Shown: positions 36,001 to 44,522 of the stretch, one piece after another
How positions within the stretch are numbered: position 1 is the first letter of the stretch
Layout: each line of letters begins with the position of its first letter
Source of the DNA: Comamonadaceae bacterium OS-1
GTDB lineage: Bacteria > Pseudomonadota > Gammaproteobacteria > Burkholderiales > Burkholderiaceae_C
DNA length: 64,000 bases
NCBI GenBank assembly: GCA_027923965.1
Contig: AP026969.1
Location: forward strand, 1,612,001 to 1,676,000
Direction of reading: 5' to 3'
The notes under the pieces: generated by a model
What the model was told of the DNA's origin: nothing
The model's database searches: none
What the model saw: only the letters and a program-made list of their open reading frames with translations
Made by a program: the position numbers and the translations under genes

Positions 36001-36500
36001 TCGCCGGGGCTGACCACCTGGGTCACATGGCTGTAGCCCGCCAGCGTCAGCTGGGCCTTGAGCTTGGCCTCGTTGAGTTTTTGCTTGGTCTTGAACTGGA
36101 ATGTATAGCCCGCCATGAAGCTGGGCGGGGCCAGGCGGTACAGCGCGGTGGTGGCGGGCACGATCACCACGTCGGCCCCGGTGGTCTTGTCGCGCTGAGA
36201 GATTCTCCAAAGGGTGGCCAGGCGCTCGCTGATCAGGTCCTGGTGCGGCGAAAACGTGTCGTAGGGCAGGGTTTCCCAGTCGGGGAACAGGGCGCAGCGC
36301 AGGCTGGGTGCGAAAAAGGCGATTTCGTCCATCAGCCGCTGTGCGTCTGCTGCATCCGAGGTGACGATGGCCGTCAGCGAGCCCCGGGCCTTGTCCCGCA
36401 GCGCCAGTTGCGCCAGCAGCACCGCGTCGGCCGAGCCTTGGGGGCGGGGCAGGGTGAAGCGTTTGCCGGGGGTGAGTTTGGGGAGGTCCATGGGCTGCAA
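33012..36500 (-). CDS. mfd: Transcription-repair coupling factor
   Basis: Removes stalled RNA polymerase at DNA lesions and recruits UvrA. It has 1162 residues. The N-terminal UvrB-like region, the RNA polymerase interaction domain and the RecG-like helicase are all present. Helicase motifs include GDVGFGKTEVALRAAF (motif I), DEEH (motif II) and TATPIPRTL (motif III). The C-terminal domain follows. The start (36500 or 36491) is divergent from ispD. Confidence 0.97.
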   Translation of the reverse strand: MQPMDLPKLTPGKRFTLPRPQGSADAVLLAQLALRDKARGSLTAIVTSDAADAQRLMDEIAFFAPSLRCALFPDWETLPYDTFSPHQDLISERLATLWRISQRDKTTGADVVIVPATTALYRLAPPSFMAGYTFQFKTKQKLNEAKLKAQLTLAGYSHVTQVVSPGEYAVRGGLIDLFPMGSAVPYRVDLFDDEIDSIRTFDPDTQRSLYPVPEVRLLPGREFPMDDEARAKFRSRWRELLDGDPTKSRIYKDMGNGVATAGIEYYLPLFFEDTATVFDYIGTDATVVLHGDLEPSLQRFWQDTKERYRLVQGDLDRPALPPESLFLGTEQFYALTNQHAQLALRNVDVTSDTGFEALPLLSVARGAEDPLTQLKMHIQRTPHRVLMLAESDGRRESLLDLLRASQVNPPAFDSLEDFQTSTEKVGIATAALNSGFSWMAEGIDFVTETELFAAGPTTRRRKKQEQVSDVEALIKDLSELTLGDPVVHSAHGIGRYKGLVHLDLGQGKNADGTPLLQEFLFLEYADKATLYVPVSQLQHISRYTGVSADEAPLHRLGSGQWEKAKRRAAEQVRDSAAELLNIYARRAAREGHAFRYSPNDYEVFANDFGFEETPDQSAAIHAVIQDMISPRPMDRLVCGDVGFGKTEVALRAAFIAITGGKQVALLAPTTLLAEQHYQTLVDRFAKWPVKVAEVSRFRSGKEITAALKGIAEGGVDIVVGTHKLLSESTKFANLGLLIIDEEHRFGVRHKEQMKSLRAEVDVLTLTATPIPRTLGMALEGLRDLSVIATAPQRRLAIKTFVRTEGNGVIREAVLRELKRGGQVYFLHNEVETIENRRQKLEELLPEARIAVAHGQMPERQLEAVMRDFVAQRFNVLLCSTIIETGIDVPSANTIVMSRADKFGLAQLHQLRGRVGRSHHQAYAYLMVPDLEGLTKQASQRLDAIQKMEELGSGFYLAMHDLEIRGAGEVLGENQSGNMLEVGFQLYNEMLNEAVRCLKAGIEPDLMNPMNVTTEINLHAPALLPDDYCGDVHLRLSFYKKLATAKTTDQIDALLEEIVDRFGKLPTQAQTLIDGHRLRVLARPYGVVKVDAAPGVINITFKANPPIEPMRIIELIQKNRHIKLAGNEKLRIERELPEPKDRAQMVRDVLRSLGQPIAEPVAA

Positions 36501-36523
36501 TGTGGTGATTCAGGAATGCAAAA

Positions 36524-36552
36524 ACACCCCCCGGCACGAGGGCGGGGGGTGT
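36524..36552. promoter_or_regulatory. GC-rich hairpin between mfd and ispD
   Basis: ACACCCCCCG (36524-36533) and CGGGGGGTGT (36543-36552) form a perfect 10-bp stem 28 bp before the ispD start. It would sit in the ispD leader and could affect its translation, or block read-through between the divergent genes. Confidence 0.5.
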
Positions 36553-36580
36553 GGATGGCACTGATTTTAGAATGCGCACC

Positions 36581-37306
36581 ATGCCTATCGCCTCTGAGCT
36601 CCCGATACCCCGCTTTTTCGCCCTGATTCCCTGCGCCGGTGTGGGCAGCCGCGCCATTGCCGCGGGCAGCCCGGATACGCCTAAGCAATACCAGATGGTG
36701 GCGGGCCAGCCCATGGTGATGCACACCCTGGCGGCCTTCGCCAGCGTGCCGCGCATTGCCGACGTGTTGGTGGTGGTGGCGGTGGGCGACGATTTTTTTG
36801 AACGGCACAGCGCTACGTGCGTGGTGTCCGACTGCGGCGGCAGCAGCCGGGCCGCGTCGGTGGCCAACGGCCTGCACGACCTGTTCGAGCAAGGGGCCAA
36901 GGCCGACGACTGGGTGCTGGTGCACGATGCCGCGCGCTGCCTGATCACCCCCGCGCAGATCAATGCGCTGATCGATGCCTGCCAGGGCGATGCGGTGGGC
37001 GGCCTGCTGGCCCACAAGCTGCCGGACACTTTAAAAAGCGAGGTGCGGGGCCGCGTGGCTGCCACCGTGCCGCGGGCCGACAAATGGCTGGCGCAAACCC
37101 CGCAGATGTTCCGCATCGGCATGCTGTCTCGGGCGCTGGCATCGGCGGGAGCCGAGGTGACCGACGAGTCCAGCGCCATCGAGGCCCTGGGCTTGCAGCC
37201 CCAACTGGTGCCGGGCAGCGCCCAGAATTTCAAAGTGACTTACCCGGAAGACTTTGCCCTGGCCGAGGCCATTTTGCAGAGTCGCTATCTACAAAGGACA
37301 GATTGA
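36581..37306 (+). CDS. ispD: 2-C-methyl-D-erythritol 4-phosphate cytidylyltransferase
   Basis: Third step of the MEP isoprenoid pathway: transfers CMP to methylerythritol phosphate. The 241-residue protein shows the nucleotide signature [12 protein letters not shown] near residues 15-26, the KQYQMV segment and the catalytic Lys/Arg region [16 protein letters not shown]. It also has the [10 protein letters not shown] motif. Its stop overlaps the ispF start (TGATG), the usual tight ispD-ispF pair of proteobacteria. The ATG at 36581 lacks a clear ribosome site; 36572 is an alternative. Confidence 0.96.
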   Translation: MPIASELPIPRFFALIPCAGVGSRAIAAGSPDTPKQYQMVAGQPMVMHTLAAFASVPRIADVLVVVAVGDDFFERHSATCVVSDCGGSSRAASVANGLHDLFEQGAKADDWVLVHDAARCLITPAQINALIDACQGDAVGGLLAHKLPDTLKSEVRGRVAATVPRADKWLAQTPQMFRIGMLSRALASAGAEVTDESSAIEALGLQPQLVPGSAQNFKVTYPEDFALAEAILQSRYLQRTD

Positions 37307-37785
37307 TGCCGTTTCGTATTGGAGAAGGTTGGGACGTGCACGCCCTGGTGGCGGGCCGCAAGCTGATATTGGGCGGGGTGGAGATTCCCCACACCATGGG
37401 CCTGCTGGGCCACTCAGATGCCGACGCGCTGTTGCACGCCATTACCGATGCCCTGCTGGGCGCGGCGGCGTTGGGGGATATCGGCACGCATTTCTCGGAT
37501 ACCGACCCGCAGTTCAAGGGCGCGGACTCCATGGTGCTGCTGGTGGAAGCCCTGCGCCGGGTGGCGGCCCAGGGCTACCAGATCGGCAACATCGACAGCA
37601 CCATCATCGCCCAGGCCCCGAAGATGGTGCCGCATATCCCGGCCATGCGCGCGCGCATTGCCAGCGGTCTGGGGCTGGAGCTGGAGCAGATCAACATCAA
37701 GGCCAAGACGGCAGAAAAGATGGGCCCGGTCGGCCTGGGCCAGAGCATCGAGGCGCGGGCCGTGGTGCTGCTATATAAAAAATAG
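37306..37785 (+). CDS. ispF: 2-C-methyl-D-erythritol 2,4-cyclodiphosphate synthase
   Basis: Fifth step of the MEP pathway: closes the cyclic diphosphate with loss of CMP. It has 159 residues. Zinc ligands are Asp10 and His12 (GWDVHAL) with a later His. The family motifs [30 protein letters not shown] and TAEKMGPVG are clear. The last codons and the TAG stop lie inside the left end of repeat R9, so the YKK tail is made by the repeat. The repeat then forms the terminator between ispF and the convergent histidine kinase. Confidence 0.97.
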   Translation: MPFRIGEGWDVHALVAGRKLILGGVEIPHTMGLLGHSDADALLHAITDALLGAAALGDIGTHFSDTDPQFKGADSMVLLVEALRRVAAQGYQIGNIDSTIIAQAPKMVPHIPAMRARIASGLGLELEQINIKAKTAEKMGPVGLGQSIEARAVVLLYKK

Positions 37786-37827
37786 CTGCTCGTGCTGATG
37801 GAATCAGCACGAGAGGCCTGTTTTTTG
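37778..37827 (+). repeat. Dispersed palindromic repeat, copy R9
   Basis: AAAAAATAGCTG, then the palindrome arms CTCGTGCTGAT (37789-37799) and ATCAGCACGAG (37803-37813), AGGCC, and T6. It carries the ispF stop codon and is the cleanest copy in the window. Confidence 0.92.
37789..37826 (+). terminator. Rho-independent terminator formed by repeat R9
   Basis: A perfect 11-bp stem with a 3-base loop, followed after 7 bases by TTTTTT (37821-37826). It ends ispD-ispF transcription. Confidence 0.85.
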
Positions 37828-37832
37828 TAAAT

Positions 37833-39281
37833 TCAGGTTTTGGGTGCGCGCTGCAGCTTGATGTGGGCTGCCAGCCCGCCGGACGCGGTGTTGGTCAGCT
37901 CGAATTCGCCGCCCATGCGCTGGATGGCCTTGTCCACAATCGACAGGCCCAGTCCTGCGCCGGTAGCCTCGGTGCGGGCCGTGTCGCCCCGGAAGAAAGG
38001 TTTGGACAGGCTGCTGAGCTGCTCGGGGTTGACCCCCTGGCCATGGTCGCGCACCTTCAGCAGCACCCAGTCGTCGTGCGCCTTGGCCACGATGTCCACA
38101 TTGGCGATGCCGGTGTCGGGCGACTTGCCGTAGCGGCGGGCGTTTTCCAGCAGGTTGGCGATCACCCGGCCCAGCTCCACCTCGTCGGCCAGCACCATCA
38201 GCGACTCGTCCACATTACGCTGGATTTGCATGTCTTCGTATTCCAGCACCGCGTACAGGCTGGATTCCAGCACCTGGTTGAGCGACACGGCGCTGAGCTT
38301 GGCGTGGCCGGGGCGGGCGTAGTCGAGAAATTTGTCGATGATGGCGTCGAGCTGCTCGATGTCGGCCACCATGTGGTCGCGGGCATCGTCGTCGGCCACG
38401 CTCATTTCGGTTTCCAAACGCAGCCGGGCCAGCGGGGTGCGCAGGTCGTGCGAGATGCCGGCCAGCATCACCACACGGTCCTGTTCGATCTTGGCCAGCT
38501 TTTGGGCCATGCGGTTGAAGCCGATGTTGACCTCACGCACCTCGCCGGTCACGCCGCGCTCGTCCAGGTGGCTGGCATCGAAGTCGCCCTCGCGCACCCG
38601 GCTGGTGGCAAACGACAGCTGCTTGAGCGGGCGGTTGATCAGCCGGGCGATCAGCGCCGCCCCGGTGAGCGAGAGGCCGCCGATGGTCAGCAGCCAGATC
38701 AGCCAGGTCTTGTTGCTGCCGGGGTTGAAGCGCTCGCGGTCCAGCTGCAGCCAGTTGGCATCGCCGTTGATGTCAAAACCCACCCACAGTCCGCTGGTGC
38801 CATTGACGCTGCGCGCCACCACGGTTGCCGGGCCGAGGATGCTTTTCAGTTCCTGGGCGACGCGCTCGCTCAGCGCATCGTTGTCGAAGGGTAGAAACTG
38901 GTCTTTGGGTTCGCGTGGCACGATGCGCACGCCCTCGGTGTCGGCCATGGTCTTGATCAACGATACCCGGGCAATCGCATCCACGTGCATCAGGGCAGCA
39001 CGGCTGAGGTTGACCTGCGAGGCAATCTGCTGGGCCGTCTGCACCGCGCGGGGCGTGAAATCCAGCGCCCGCAAAGTCGCCAGCCAGGCCAGCATGCTGC
39101 CCATGAGCAGGGCCGCCAGCAGAAAGAAGGTGCGCCAGAACAGGCTGACCACCACCATCTGGCGGGACAGGTGTGATTTGCCCGGCAGCATCTCCAGCGG
39201 CGCGGGGCTGGTGCCATCGGCGAGGTCTGCCGCGTCGCTCAGCCGGGCGTCGGACTGGCGGCGAGTCGGGGATTTACTCAA
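37833..39281 (-). CDS. Sensor histidine kinase (EnvZ-like)
   Basis: Inner-membrane sensor kinase of 482 residues. Two transmembrane helices (about 45-70 and 193-213) flank a periplasmic sensor region, followed by HAMP, the dimerisation domain with His278 (AGISHDLRTPLARLRLE) and the ATP-binding domain (NLLENARRYG, DHGQGVNPEQL, GAGLGLSIV). The H-box is of the EnvZ type. It follows the response regulator with a 6-bp gap, so the pair is one operon. It likely senses osmotic or envelope conditions, but the signal is not known in this group. Confidence 0.94.
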   Translation of the reverse strand: MSKSPTRRQSDARLSDAADLADGTSPAPLEMLPGKSHLSRQMVVVSLFWRTFFLLAALLMGSMLAWLATLRALDFTPRAVQTAQQIASQVNLSRAALMHVDAIARVSLIKTMADTEGVRIVPREPKDQFLPFDNDALSERVAQELKSILGPATVVARSVNGTSGLWVGFDINGDANWLQLDRERFNPGSNKTWLIWLLTIGGLSLTGAALIARLINRPLKQLSFATSRVREGDFDASHLDERGVTGEVREVNIGFNRMAQKLAKIEQDRVVMLAGISHDLRTPLARLRLETEMSVADDDARDHMVADIEQLDAIIDKFLDYARPGHAKLSAVSLNQVLESSLYAVLEYEDMQIQRNVDESLMVLADEVELGRVIANLLENARRYGKSPDTGIANVDIVAKAHDDWVLLKVRDHGQGVNPEQLSSLSKPFFRGDTARTEATGAGLGLSIVDKAIQRMGGEFELTNTASGGLAAHIKLQRAPKT

Positions 39282-39287
39282 AAGGGA

Positions 39288-40019
39288 TCAACCTGCACCG
39301 TCCGGCACAAACACATAGCCCACGCCCCACACGGTCTGGATGAAGCGTGGCGCGGCGGCATCCACCTCGACCAGCTTGCGCAGGCGCGAGACCTGCACGT
39401 CCAGGCTGCGGTCAAAGGGCTCGAACTCGCGGCCCCGGGCCAGCAGGGCCAGTTTTTCGCGCGACAGCGGCTGGCGCGGGTGCCGCACCAGGGCCTTGAG
39501 CATGGCGAATTCGCCGGTGGTCAGCGGCAGTTCTTCGCCATTGCGGTTCAGCGTGCGTGAACCCAGGTCGAACGAGAATGGCCCGAAGGTGATGATTTCG
39601 TTGTCGATGGACGGCGCGCCGGGAGCCTCCTTGACCGGGCGGCGGCGCAACACGGCGTGGATGCGGGCCAGCAGCTCGCGTGGGTTGAAGGGCTTGCCCA
39701 GGTAGTCGTCGGCACCCACTTCCAGGCCAACGATACGGTCGATGTCCTCGCCCTTGGCGGTGAGCATGATGATGGGGGTGCGGTCGTTGGCGGCGCGCAG
39801 GCGGCGGCAGATGGAGAGGCCGTCTTCGCCGGGCATCATCAGGTCCAGCACGATCAGGTCGGCGGTGTCGCGCAGCATGATGCGGCTGAGTGCTTTGCCG
39901 TCTTCGGCCAGCATGACTTCAAAGCCTTCTTGCATCAGATAGCGGCGCAGCAGATCGCGGATGCGGGAGTCGTCATCGACCACCAAAATCTTGTCGGGGC
40001 GGTTGGCAGTCTGGTTCAT
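39288..40019 (-). CDS. ompR: OmpR-family response regulator
   Basis: Response regulator of 243 residues with the receiver domain (phosphorylation at Asp59 in IVLDLMMPG; acidic pocket DDD at 15-17) and a winged-helix output domain (LTTGEFAMLKALVRHPRQPLSREKL). It matches OmpR in length and is paired with the EnvZ-like kinase. The chosen ATG at 40019 begins a normal OmpR N-terminus. In the open frame 18 more codons lie upstream but seem unlikely. The symbol reflects similarity; target genes are not known here. Confidence 0.9.
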   Translation of the reverse strand: MNQTANRPDKILVVDDDSRIRDLLRRYLMQEGFEVMLAEDGKALSRIMLRDTADLIVLDLMMPGEDGLSICRRLRAANDRTPIIMLTAKGEDIDRIVGLEVGADDYLGKPFNPRELLARIHAVLRRRPVKEAPGAPSIDNEIITFGPFSFDLGSRTLNRNGEELPLTTGEFAMLKALVRHPRQPLSREKLALLARGREFEPFDRSLDVQVSRLRKLVEVDAAAPRFIQTVWGVGYVFVPDGAG

Positions 40020-40038
40020 AGTCTGTGTACCGGTAATA

Positions 40039-40111
40039 TGTAACAGGGGGATTTTGCAGTGTGTAACTGCCAAAAACCGACGTCAAGACCTCATGTTGAC
40101 AGTATGTTACA
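40039..40111. promoter_or_regulatory. TGTAAC motifs upstream of ompR
   Basis: TGTAAC occurs at 40039 and 40062, and its inverse GTTACA at 40106, between ompR and the SIMPL gene. A perfect TTGACA at 40096 could be part of a promoter toward the SIMPL gene. The repeats might be binding sites of the OmpR protein. This is tentative. Confidence 0.3.
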
Positions 40112-40246
40112 AATATTGCATACGGTCCAGTGTGCTTTGCGATAGGTTTTTTTACGGTAAATACTGTTTTTGTCAGAGGAGCGGGTCTGCGCAATCTCTG
40201 CCACACCCGTTACGTCTGTTGACCCTTTACTTTATGGAAGTTACGT

Positions 40247-40969
40247 ATGGCCCTGGTTTTGAAATTTGATATTAAATCGATAGCTTCTTGTGCTTTACTG
40301 GTAAGCGCAAGCAGTGTTTTTTCTCAAGAAAGTACCACACAGCTGCCGCGCAATGTGGTGCAGCTGTCGGCCAGCAGCGCTGTCGAGGTGCAGCAAGACC
40401 TGCTGACCATGGTTTTAAGCACCAGCCGTGACGGCACCGATGCAGGCGTAGTGCAAACCCAGCTGAAAGTTGCACTGGACGCGGCCCTCACCGAAGCCAA
40501 AAAGGCGGTGCTGCCCGGCCAGCTGGATGTGCGCACCGGCAACTTCAGTCTGTTCCCGCGCTACGGAAAAGACAGCAAAATCGTCGGCTGGCAGGGCAGC
40601 ACCGAACTGGTGCTGGAAGGCCGCGACTTCGCCCGCATCGCCAGCACGGCGGGCAAGATCAACACGCTGACCATGGGCAATGTCGGTTTCGGCCTGAGCC
40701 GTAGCCAACGCGCGCTGGTGGAAGCCCAGGCGCAGACCATGGCGATCGAGCAGTTCAAGGCCAAGGCCGGTGAGATTGCCAAGGGGTTTGGCTTTGCCGG
40801 CTACAGCCTGCGCGAGGTGTCGGTCAACGCGTCGGACTCGGGCGGCATGCCGCGCCCGCGCATGGTGGCAATGGAGGCCAAGATGGCATCCAGTGACATG
40901 GCGGTGCCGGTAGAGGCAGGCAAAAGCACGGTGCAGGTCACGGTGTCTGGCGGCGTGCAACTCCAGTGA
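40247..40969 (+). CDS. SIMPL-domain (DUF541) periplasmic protein
   Basis: Exported protein of 240 residues. The signal peptide is made of codons that overlap repeat R10 (SIASCALLVSASSVFS). The mature part has the SIMPL pattern: LSASSAVEVQQDLLTMVLSTSRDGTDAG, and QLDVRTGNFSLFPRYG near the middle. Family members are linked to oxidative stress resistance or signalling in various species, without a known enzyme activity. Its GTGA overlap with arfB suggests coupling. Confidence 0.88.
   Translation: MALVLKFDIKSIASCALLVSASSVFSQESTTQLPRNVVQLSASSAVEVQQDLLTMVLSTSRDGTDAGVVQTQLKVALDAALTEAKKAVLPGQLDVRTGNFSLFPRYGKDSKIVGWQGSTELVLEGRDFARIASTAGKINTLTMGNVGFGLSRSQRALVEAQAQTMAIEQFKAKAGEIAKGFGFAGYSLREVSVNASDSGGMPRPRMVAMEAKMASSDMAVPVEAGKSTVQVTVSGGVQLQ
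40265..40325 (+). repeat. Dispersed palindromic repeat, copy R10, inside the SIMPL gene
   Basis: TAAATCGATAGCTTCTTGTGC, loop, GGTAAGCGCAAGCAGTG and T6. It covers the codons of the signal peptide of the SIMPL protein, so the element is translated. Confidence 0.75.
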
Positions 40970-41376
40970 TCTATTTCCGCCCGCTGAGCATCAACCCGGA
41001 GGAGGTCGAGATGACGGCCATCCGGGCCCAGGGTGCGGGCGGGCAAAACGTCAACAAGGTATCCAGCGCGGTGCATCTGCGCTTTGATATCGCCGCGTCC
41101 AGCCTGCCGCCGGACGTGAAAGAGCGGCTGCTGGCCCTGCGCGACAGCCGCATCACCCAGCTCGGCGTGGTGGTGCTCAAAGCGCAGCAACACCGCAGCC
41201 AGGAGCAAAACCGCGTCGACGCACTGCAGCGGCTGGAGGCGCTGGTCAACAGCGTCGCCCAGGCCCCGCTGGTGCGCCGCGCCACCAAGCCCACCTACGG
41301 CTCCAAGCAGCGCCGTCTGGAAGGCAAGAGCCAGCGCGCCAGCACCAAGGCGCTGCGCGGCAAGGTGACCGACTGA
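40966..41376 (+). CDS. arfB: Alternative ribosome-rescue factor ArfB
   Basis: Peptidyl-tRNA hydrolase that rescues ribosomes stalled on broken messages. It has 136 residues. The catalytic GGQ lies at 25-27 (AGGQNVNKVSSAVHLRFD), and a basic C-terminal tail (KPTYGSKQRRLEGKSQRASTKALRGK) would bind the mRNA entry channel. The GTG start at 40966 overlaps the SIMPL stop by 4 bp (GTGA). The absence of a release-factor domain and the short length distinguish it from RF1/RF2. Confidence 0.94.
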   Translation: MIYFRPLSINPEEVEMTAIRAQGAGGQNVNKVSSAVHLRFDIAASSLPPDVKERLLALRDSRITQLGVVVLKAQQHRSQEQNRVDALQRLEALVNSVAQAPLVRRATKPTYGSKQRRLEGKSQRASTKALRGKVTD

Positions 41377-41513
41377 GTCTTTGGTTCTGGGGGCGCCAAA
41401 TACACGTGGCGTGAGCCTCTCGAGGGGAATGCGTGAGCCTGTCTTTGCGAATTTTCTCTTGCAGGTAACGCACATTCACACGGGTATTCACAACTTGAAT
41501 TACTTCTATTTAG

Positions 41514-41569
41514 TACATTAATGTATCTGTTTAAGTTATTGCATACAATTATCTGTAAAAAAATAACTT
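41514..41569. promoter_or_regulatory. Palindromes upstream of a LysR gene
   Basis: A perfect 12-bp palindrome TACATTAATGTA (41514-41525) is followed by AAGTTATT (41533-41540) and AATAACTT (41562-41569). They lie in an AT-rich gap 70-120 bp before the LysR gene at 41637 and could be its autoregulatory sites. Confidence 0.4.
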
Positions 41570-41636
41570 GTTTCATGATTCAATCAGGGCCTGAATAGTC
41601 CATTGGTTGAATATAAATAGAGCATGAGGACAAGGT

Positions 41637-42542
41637 ATGGATCGAATTTCCGCCATGCGCGTATTTAGCGAGGTGGTCACGCGGGGCAGTTTTACTGCGG
41701 CCGCGGAGACGCTGGGCATGTCCCGGGCGATGGTGACCCGCCACATTGCTGAGTTGGAACGCTGGCTGGGCACCCGATTGCTGCAGCGCTCGACTCGCCG
41801 CCTTTCGCTGACGGAAGCGGGTGAAGCCTGTGTGGCCCGCAGCCGCCAATTGTTAGAACTGGTAAACGATGTAGAGCAGGTGGTAGGCCAGCGCGACACC
41901 GAACCGCATGGCCCCATCCGGGTGACTTCCAGCGTGGCCCTGGGCCAGACCCATCTAGCTCCAGCGCTGGTGGCCTACCTGGCCCGCTACCCGCGCACCC
42001 GGGTGGATTTGCAATTGGGCGACCAGGCCCTGAACATGGTGGAGGACCGGATCGATCTGGCCGTACGCGTCACCAATGAGATCGATCCTGCGCTGATTGC
42101 CCACAAACTGTCGGTGTGCCGCGCGGTAGTGTGTGCGGCCCCCGACTACCTGGTCCGCGTGGGCACGCCCAAAACCCTGGACGACCTGGCGGGGCACAAC
42201 TGCCTGACCTATTCGCGTTATACCAAAAGCCAGTGGAACCTGGGCCGTGACGGGGTGGAAGCCGCCGTGCAAGTCAGCGGTAATCTCAGTGCCAACGAGG
42301 CCTCGACCCTGCTGCAGGCGGTGCTGGCGGGCGGCGGCGTGTCGATGTTGCCTACCTTCATGGTGGCCCCCATGCTGCGCAGCGGTGCGTTGGTGGCCGT
42401 ACTGCCAGACTGGCAACCGGTCGCGCTGGGTATCTATGGCGTGTATGTCTCGCGCCGACACCAACCGGCTACCTTGCGCACGCTGCTGAACTTCCTGGCT
42501 GCCCAATGGGGCCCGCAACCTGCGTGGGACTGCGCTATATAA
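41637..42542 (+). CDS. LysR-type regulator
   Basis: LysR family protein of 301 residues, of the CrgA/DmlR-like kind. The N-terminal helix-turn-helix is VVTRGSFTAAAETLGMSRAMVTRHIAELE. The start MDRISAMRVF is typical of that subgroup. It stands alone: upstream is arfB on the same strand after 260 bp, and downstream is the convergent lpxH. The target is unknown. Its last codons and stop lie in the edge of repeat R11. Confidence 0.93.
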   Translation: MDRISAMRVFSEVVTRGSFTAAAETLGMSRAMVTRHIAELERWLGTRLLQRSTRRLSLTEAGEACVARSRQLLELVNDVEQVVGQRDTEPHGPIRVTSSVALGQTHLAPALVAYLARYPRTRVDLQLGDQALNMVEDRIDLAVRVTNEIDPALIAHKLSVCRAVVCAAPDYLVRVGTPKTLDDLAGHNCLTYSRYTKSQWNLGRDGVEAAVQVSGNLSANEASTLLQAVLAGGGVSMLPTFMVAPMLRSGALVAVLPDWQPVALGIYGVYVSRRHQPATLRTLLNFLAAQWGPQPAWDCAI

Positions 42543-42585
42543 ATAAGAGCTTCTTGTGCTTATGGGGTAAGCACGAGAGTGGTAT
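42533..42585 (+). repeat. Dispersed palindromic repeat, copy R11
   Basis: TATATAAATAAGAGCTTCTT, GTGCTTA, loop TGGGG, TAAGCAC, GAGAGTGG and TATTTTG. It contains the LysR stop codon and lies between two convergent genes, where it could act as a terminator. Confidence 0.8.
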
Positions 42586-42592
42586 TTTGTAC

Positions 42593-43393
42593 CTAAGCTT
42601 GCGGGAGACCCAGCGCGTTGCGCTGCACCCCGTTAACGGACAGTGTTAGCCATTCGCCGCGTGCGGGCTGCGCGCTGGCGTCCCAGTCGGTCATCACCCA
42701 GCGCTGCAGGCTCTTACCGTGGTCCATGCCCAGGTCGTGCTGCGCCGGGCGGTGCGTGTGGCCGTGGATGAGGGTGCTGGCCTGGGCGGCCTGCAGCCAG
42801 GCTACTGCAGCCGCGGTGTCCACATCGGCATAGACCACGCCGCTGCGTTTGCGGTTTTCACTCTGGCTGCGGATGCCGCGGGCGATCTGCTGGCGTTCGG
42901 CCAAGGGCTTGGCCAGAAAATCCTGCTGCCACTGCGGGCTGCGCACCACGGCGCGGAACTGCAGGTAGTCCACATCGTCCAGGCACAGCGCGTCGCCGTG
43001 GCTCAGCAACCAGCGCTGCCCGGCAAATTGCAGCACTGTGGGGTCGTCGAGCAGGGTGACACCGCAGGCATCCAGGCAGGCGCGGCCCACCAGGAAGTCG
43101 CGGTTGCCGTGCATGAAGAACACCGGGCGCTGGCGGGCCGTGTCTCGCAGCACCTGCACGCAGGCGGCATCGAAGCCGCCAGGGTTGGCATCCAGCGCAT
43201 CGTCGCCGACCCAGACTTCAAAAAGATCGCCCAGGATAAATATGGCATCTGCCGTGCAGTTCGCCATGCTGCGCTGCCACGCATCGAAGGTGGCAGGCTC
43301 GCTGACTTGCAAATGCAGGTCTGAAATGCAAGCGACCGTGCGCCAGTGGGAGGGAGCGATCAGCTCCGCCACCGGGGGCACGGTCGGGGTCAC
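42593..43393 (-). CDS. lpxH: UDP-2,3-diacylglucosamine diphosphatase
   Basis: Lipid A synthesis enzyme that hydrolyses UDP-diacylglucosamine to lipid X and UMP. The 266-residue protein is a calcineurin-like phosphoesterase with the metal motifs ISDLHL, GDLFEVWVGDD, HGNRDFLVG, LSHGDALCLDD and HGHTHRP. It follows the cyclophilin gene ppiB with a 13-bp gap on the same strand, forming a ppiA-ppiB-lpxH run common in betaproteobacteria. Confidence 0.96.
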   Translation of the reverse strand: MTPTVPPVAELIAPSHWRTVACISDLHLQVSEPATFDAWQRSMANCTADAIFILGDLFEVWVGDDALDANPGGFDAACVQVLRDTARQRPVFFMHGNRDFLVGRACLDACGVTLLDDPTVLQFAGQRWLLSHGDALCLDDVDYLQFRAVVRSPQWQQDFLAKPLAERQQIARGIRSQSENRKRSGVVYADVDTAAAVAWLQAAQASTLIHGHTHRPAQHDLGMDHGKSLQRWVMTDWDASAQPARGEWLTLSVNGVQRNALGLPQA

Positions 43394-43406
43394 GGTGTAG
43401 TCCGGC

Positions 43407-43913
43407 TTAGATGGCTACGGCTTTTTCGATGATGACGTCTTCGACGGGCACGTCACCGTGGCCGCCCTTGTTGCCAGTCTTGACGGCTTTGATGCCATCG
43501 ACCACTTCGGTGCCCGACACGACCTTGCCGAACACGGCGTAGCCCCAGCCCGATGCCGAGATAGCGGTGTGGTTCAGGAAGCCGTTGTTGGCCACGTTGA
43601 TGAAGAACTGGGCGGTGGCCGAGTGTGGGTCGTTGGTGCGGGCCATGGCGACGGTGTAGTTGTCGTTCTTCAGGCCGTTGTTGGCTTCGTTGTCGATGGG
43701 CTTGTCGCTGCCCTTTTGCTTCATGCCGGGCTCGAAACCGCCGCCCTGGACCATGAAGCCGGGAATGACGCGGTGGAACACGGTGTTGTCGTAATGGCCC
43801 TTGGCCACGTAGGCCAGAAAGTTAGCGACCGATTTGGGGGCTTTTTCAGCGTCCAGTTCCAGGGTGATCACGCCGCGGTTGGCAATGTGGAGTTCGACTT
43901 TGGGGTTGCTCAT
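43407..43913 (-). CDS. ppiB: Cytoplasmic cyclophilin
   Basis: Peptidyl-prolyl isomerase of 168 residues without a signal peptide, so it is cytoplasmic. The active-site pattern is [15 protein letters not shown] (about 47-61), then QFFINVANN. It assists protein folding. It lies between ppiA and lpxH on the same strand, 16 bp after ppiA. The two cyclophilins are similar in sequence and probably arose by duplication with a change in targeting. Confidence 0.96.
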   Translation of the reverse strand: MSNPKVELHIANRGVITLELDAEKAPKSVANFLAYVAKGHYDNTVFHRVIPGFMVQGGGFEPGMKQKGSDKPIDNEANNGLKNDNYTVAMARTNDPHSATAQFFINVANNGFLNHTAISASGWGYAVFGKVVSGTEVVDGIKAVKTGNKGGHGDVPVEDVIIEKAVAI

Positions 43914-43929
43914 GGCAAGGATTCCTTTT

Positions 43930-44502
43930 TTATTTAACGAGGGTGACGGATTGGATGCTGACCGGGGTCAGCGGAACGTTCTGGAACGGGCCTTTGTTGC
44001 CGGTGGGTACGGTGCGTATCTTGTCCACCACGTCCATGCCGCTGACGACTTTGCCAAACACGGTGTAGCCGTAGCCGTCGGGCGAGGGGGCGTTCAGGTT
44101 GGCGTTGTCCTTCACGTTGATGAAGAACTGTGCGGTGGCCGAATTCGGGTTGCTGGTGCGCGCCATGGCAATGGTGCCACGGTCGTTTTTCAGGCCGTTG
44201 TTGGCTTCCAATGGCACCGGGGGCCGGGTGGTCTTTTCTTTCATGTCGGCAGAAAACCCGCCACCTTGCACCATGAAGCCGTCGATCACGCGGTGGAACA
44301 CCGTGCCTTCGTAGTGCTTGTCTTTCGCATACTGCACAAAGTTTTCTACCGTCTTGGGGGCCTTGTCGGGGTAGAGCTCGACCAGAAAGTCGCCCAGCGA
44401 GGTGGCGAATTTGAGCTGCGGTGCATTGGCGGCAAAGGCGCTGTGCGATGCCCACAGGCCGCAGGCCAGCAGCAGGGCGCGTTTGGAGGTAGAGAAGGTC
44501 AT
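43930..44502 (-). CDS. ppiA: Periplasmic cyclophilin
   Basis: Peptidyl-prolyl isomerase of 190 residues. The N-terminus is a signal peptide ([16 protein letters not shown], cleavage near residue 24), placing the enzyme in the periplasm. The catalytic region is [15 protein letters not shown] followed by QFFINVKDN. It is followed by ppiB and lpxH and preceded by a TPR protein with a terminator between them. Confidence 0.95.
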   Translation of the reverse strand: MTFSTSKRALLLACGLWASHSAFAANAPQLKFATSLGDFLVELYPDKAPKTVENFVQYAKDKHYEGTVFHRVIDGFMVQGGGFSADMKEKTTRPPVPLEANNGLKNDRGTIAMARTSNPNSATAQFFINVKDNANLNAPSPDGYGYTVFGKVVSGMDVVDKIRTVPTGNKGPFQNVPLTPVSIQSVTLVK

Positions 44503-44522
44503 GGAAGAGGCGGTTGTCAGGC

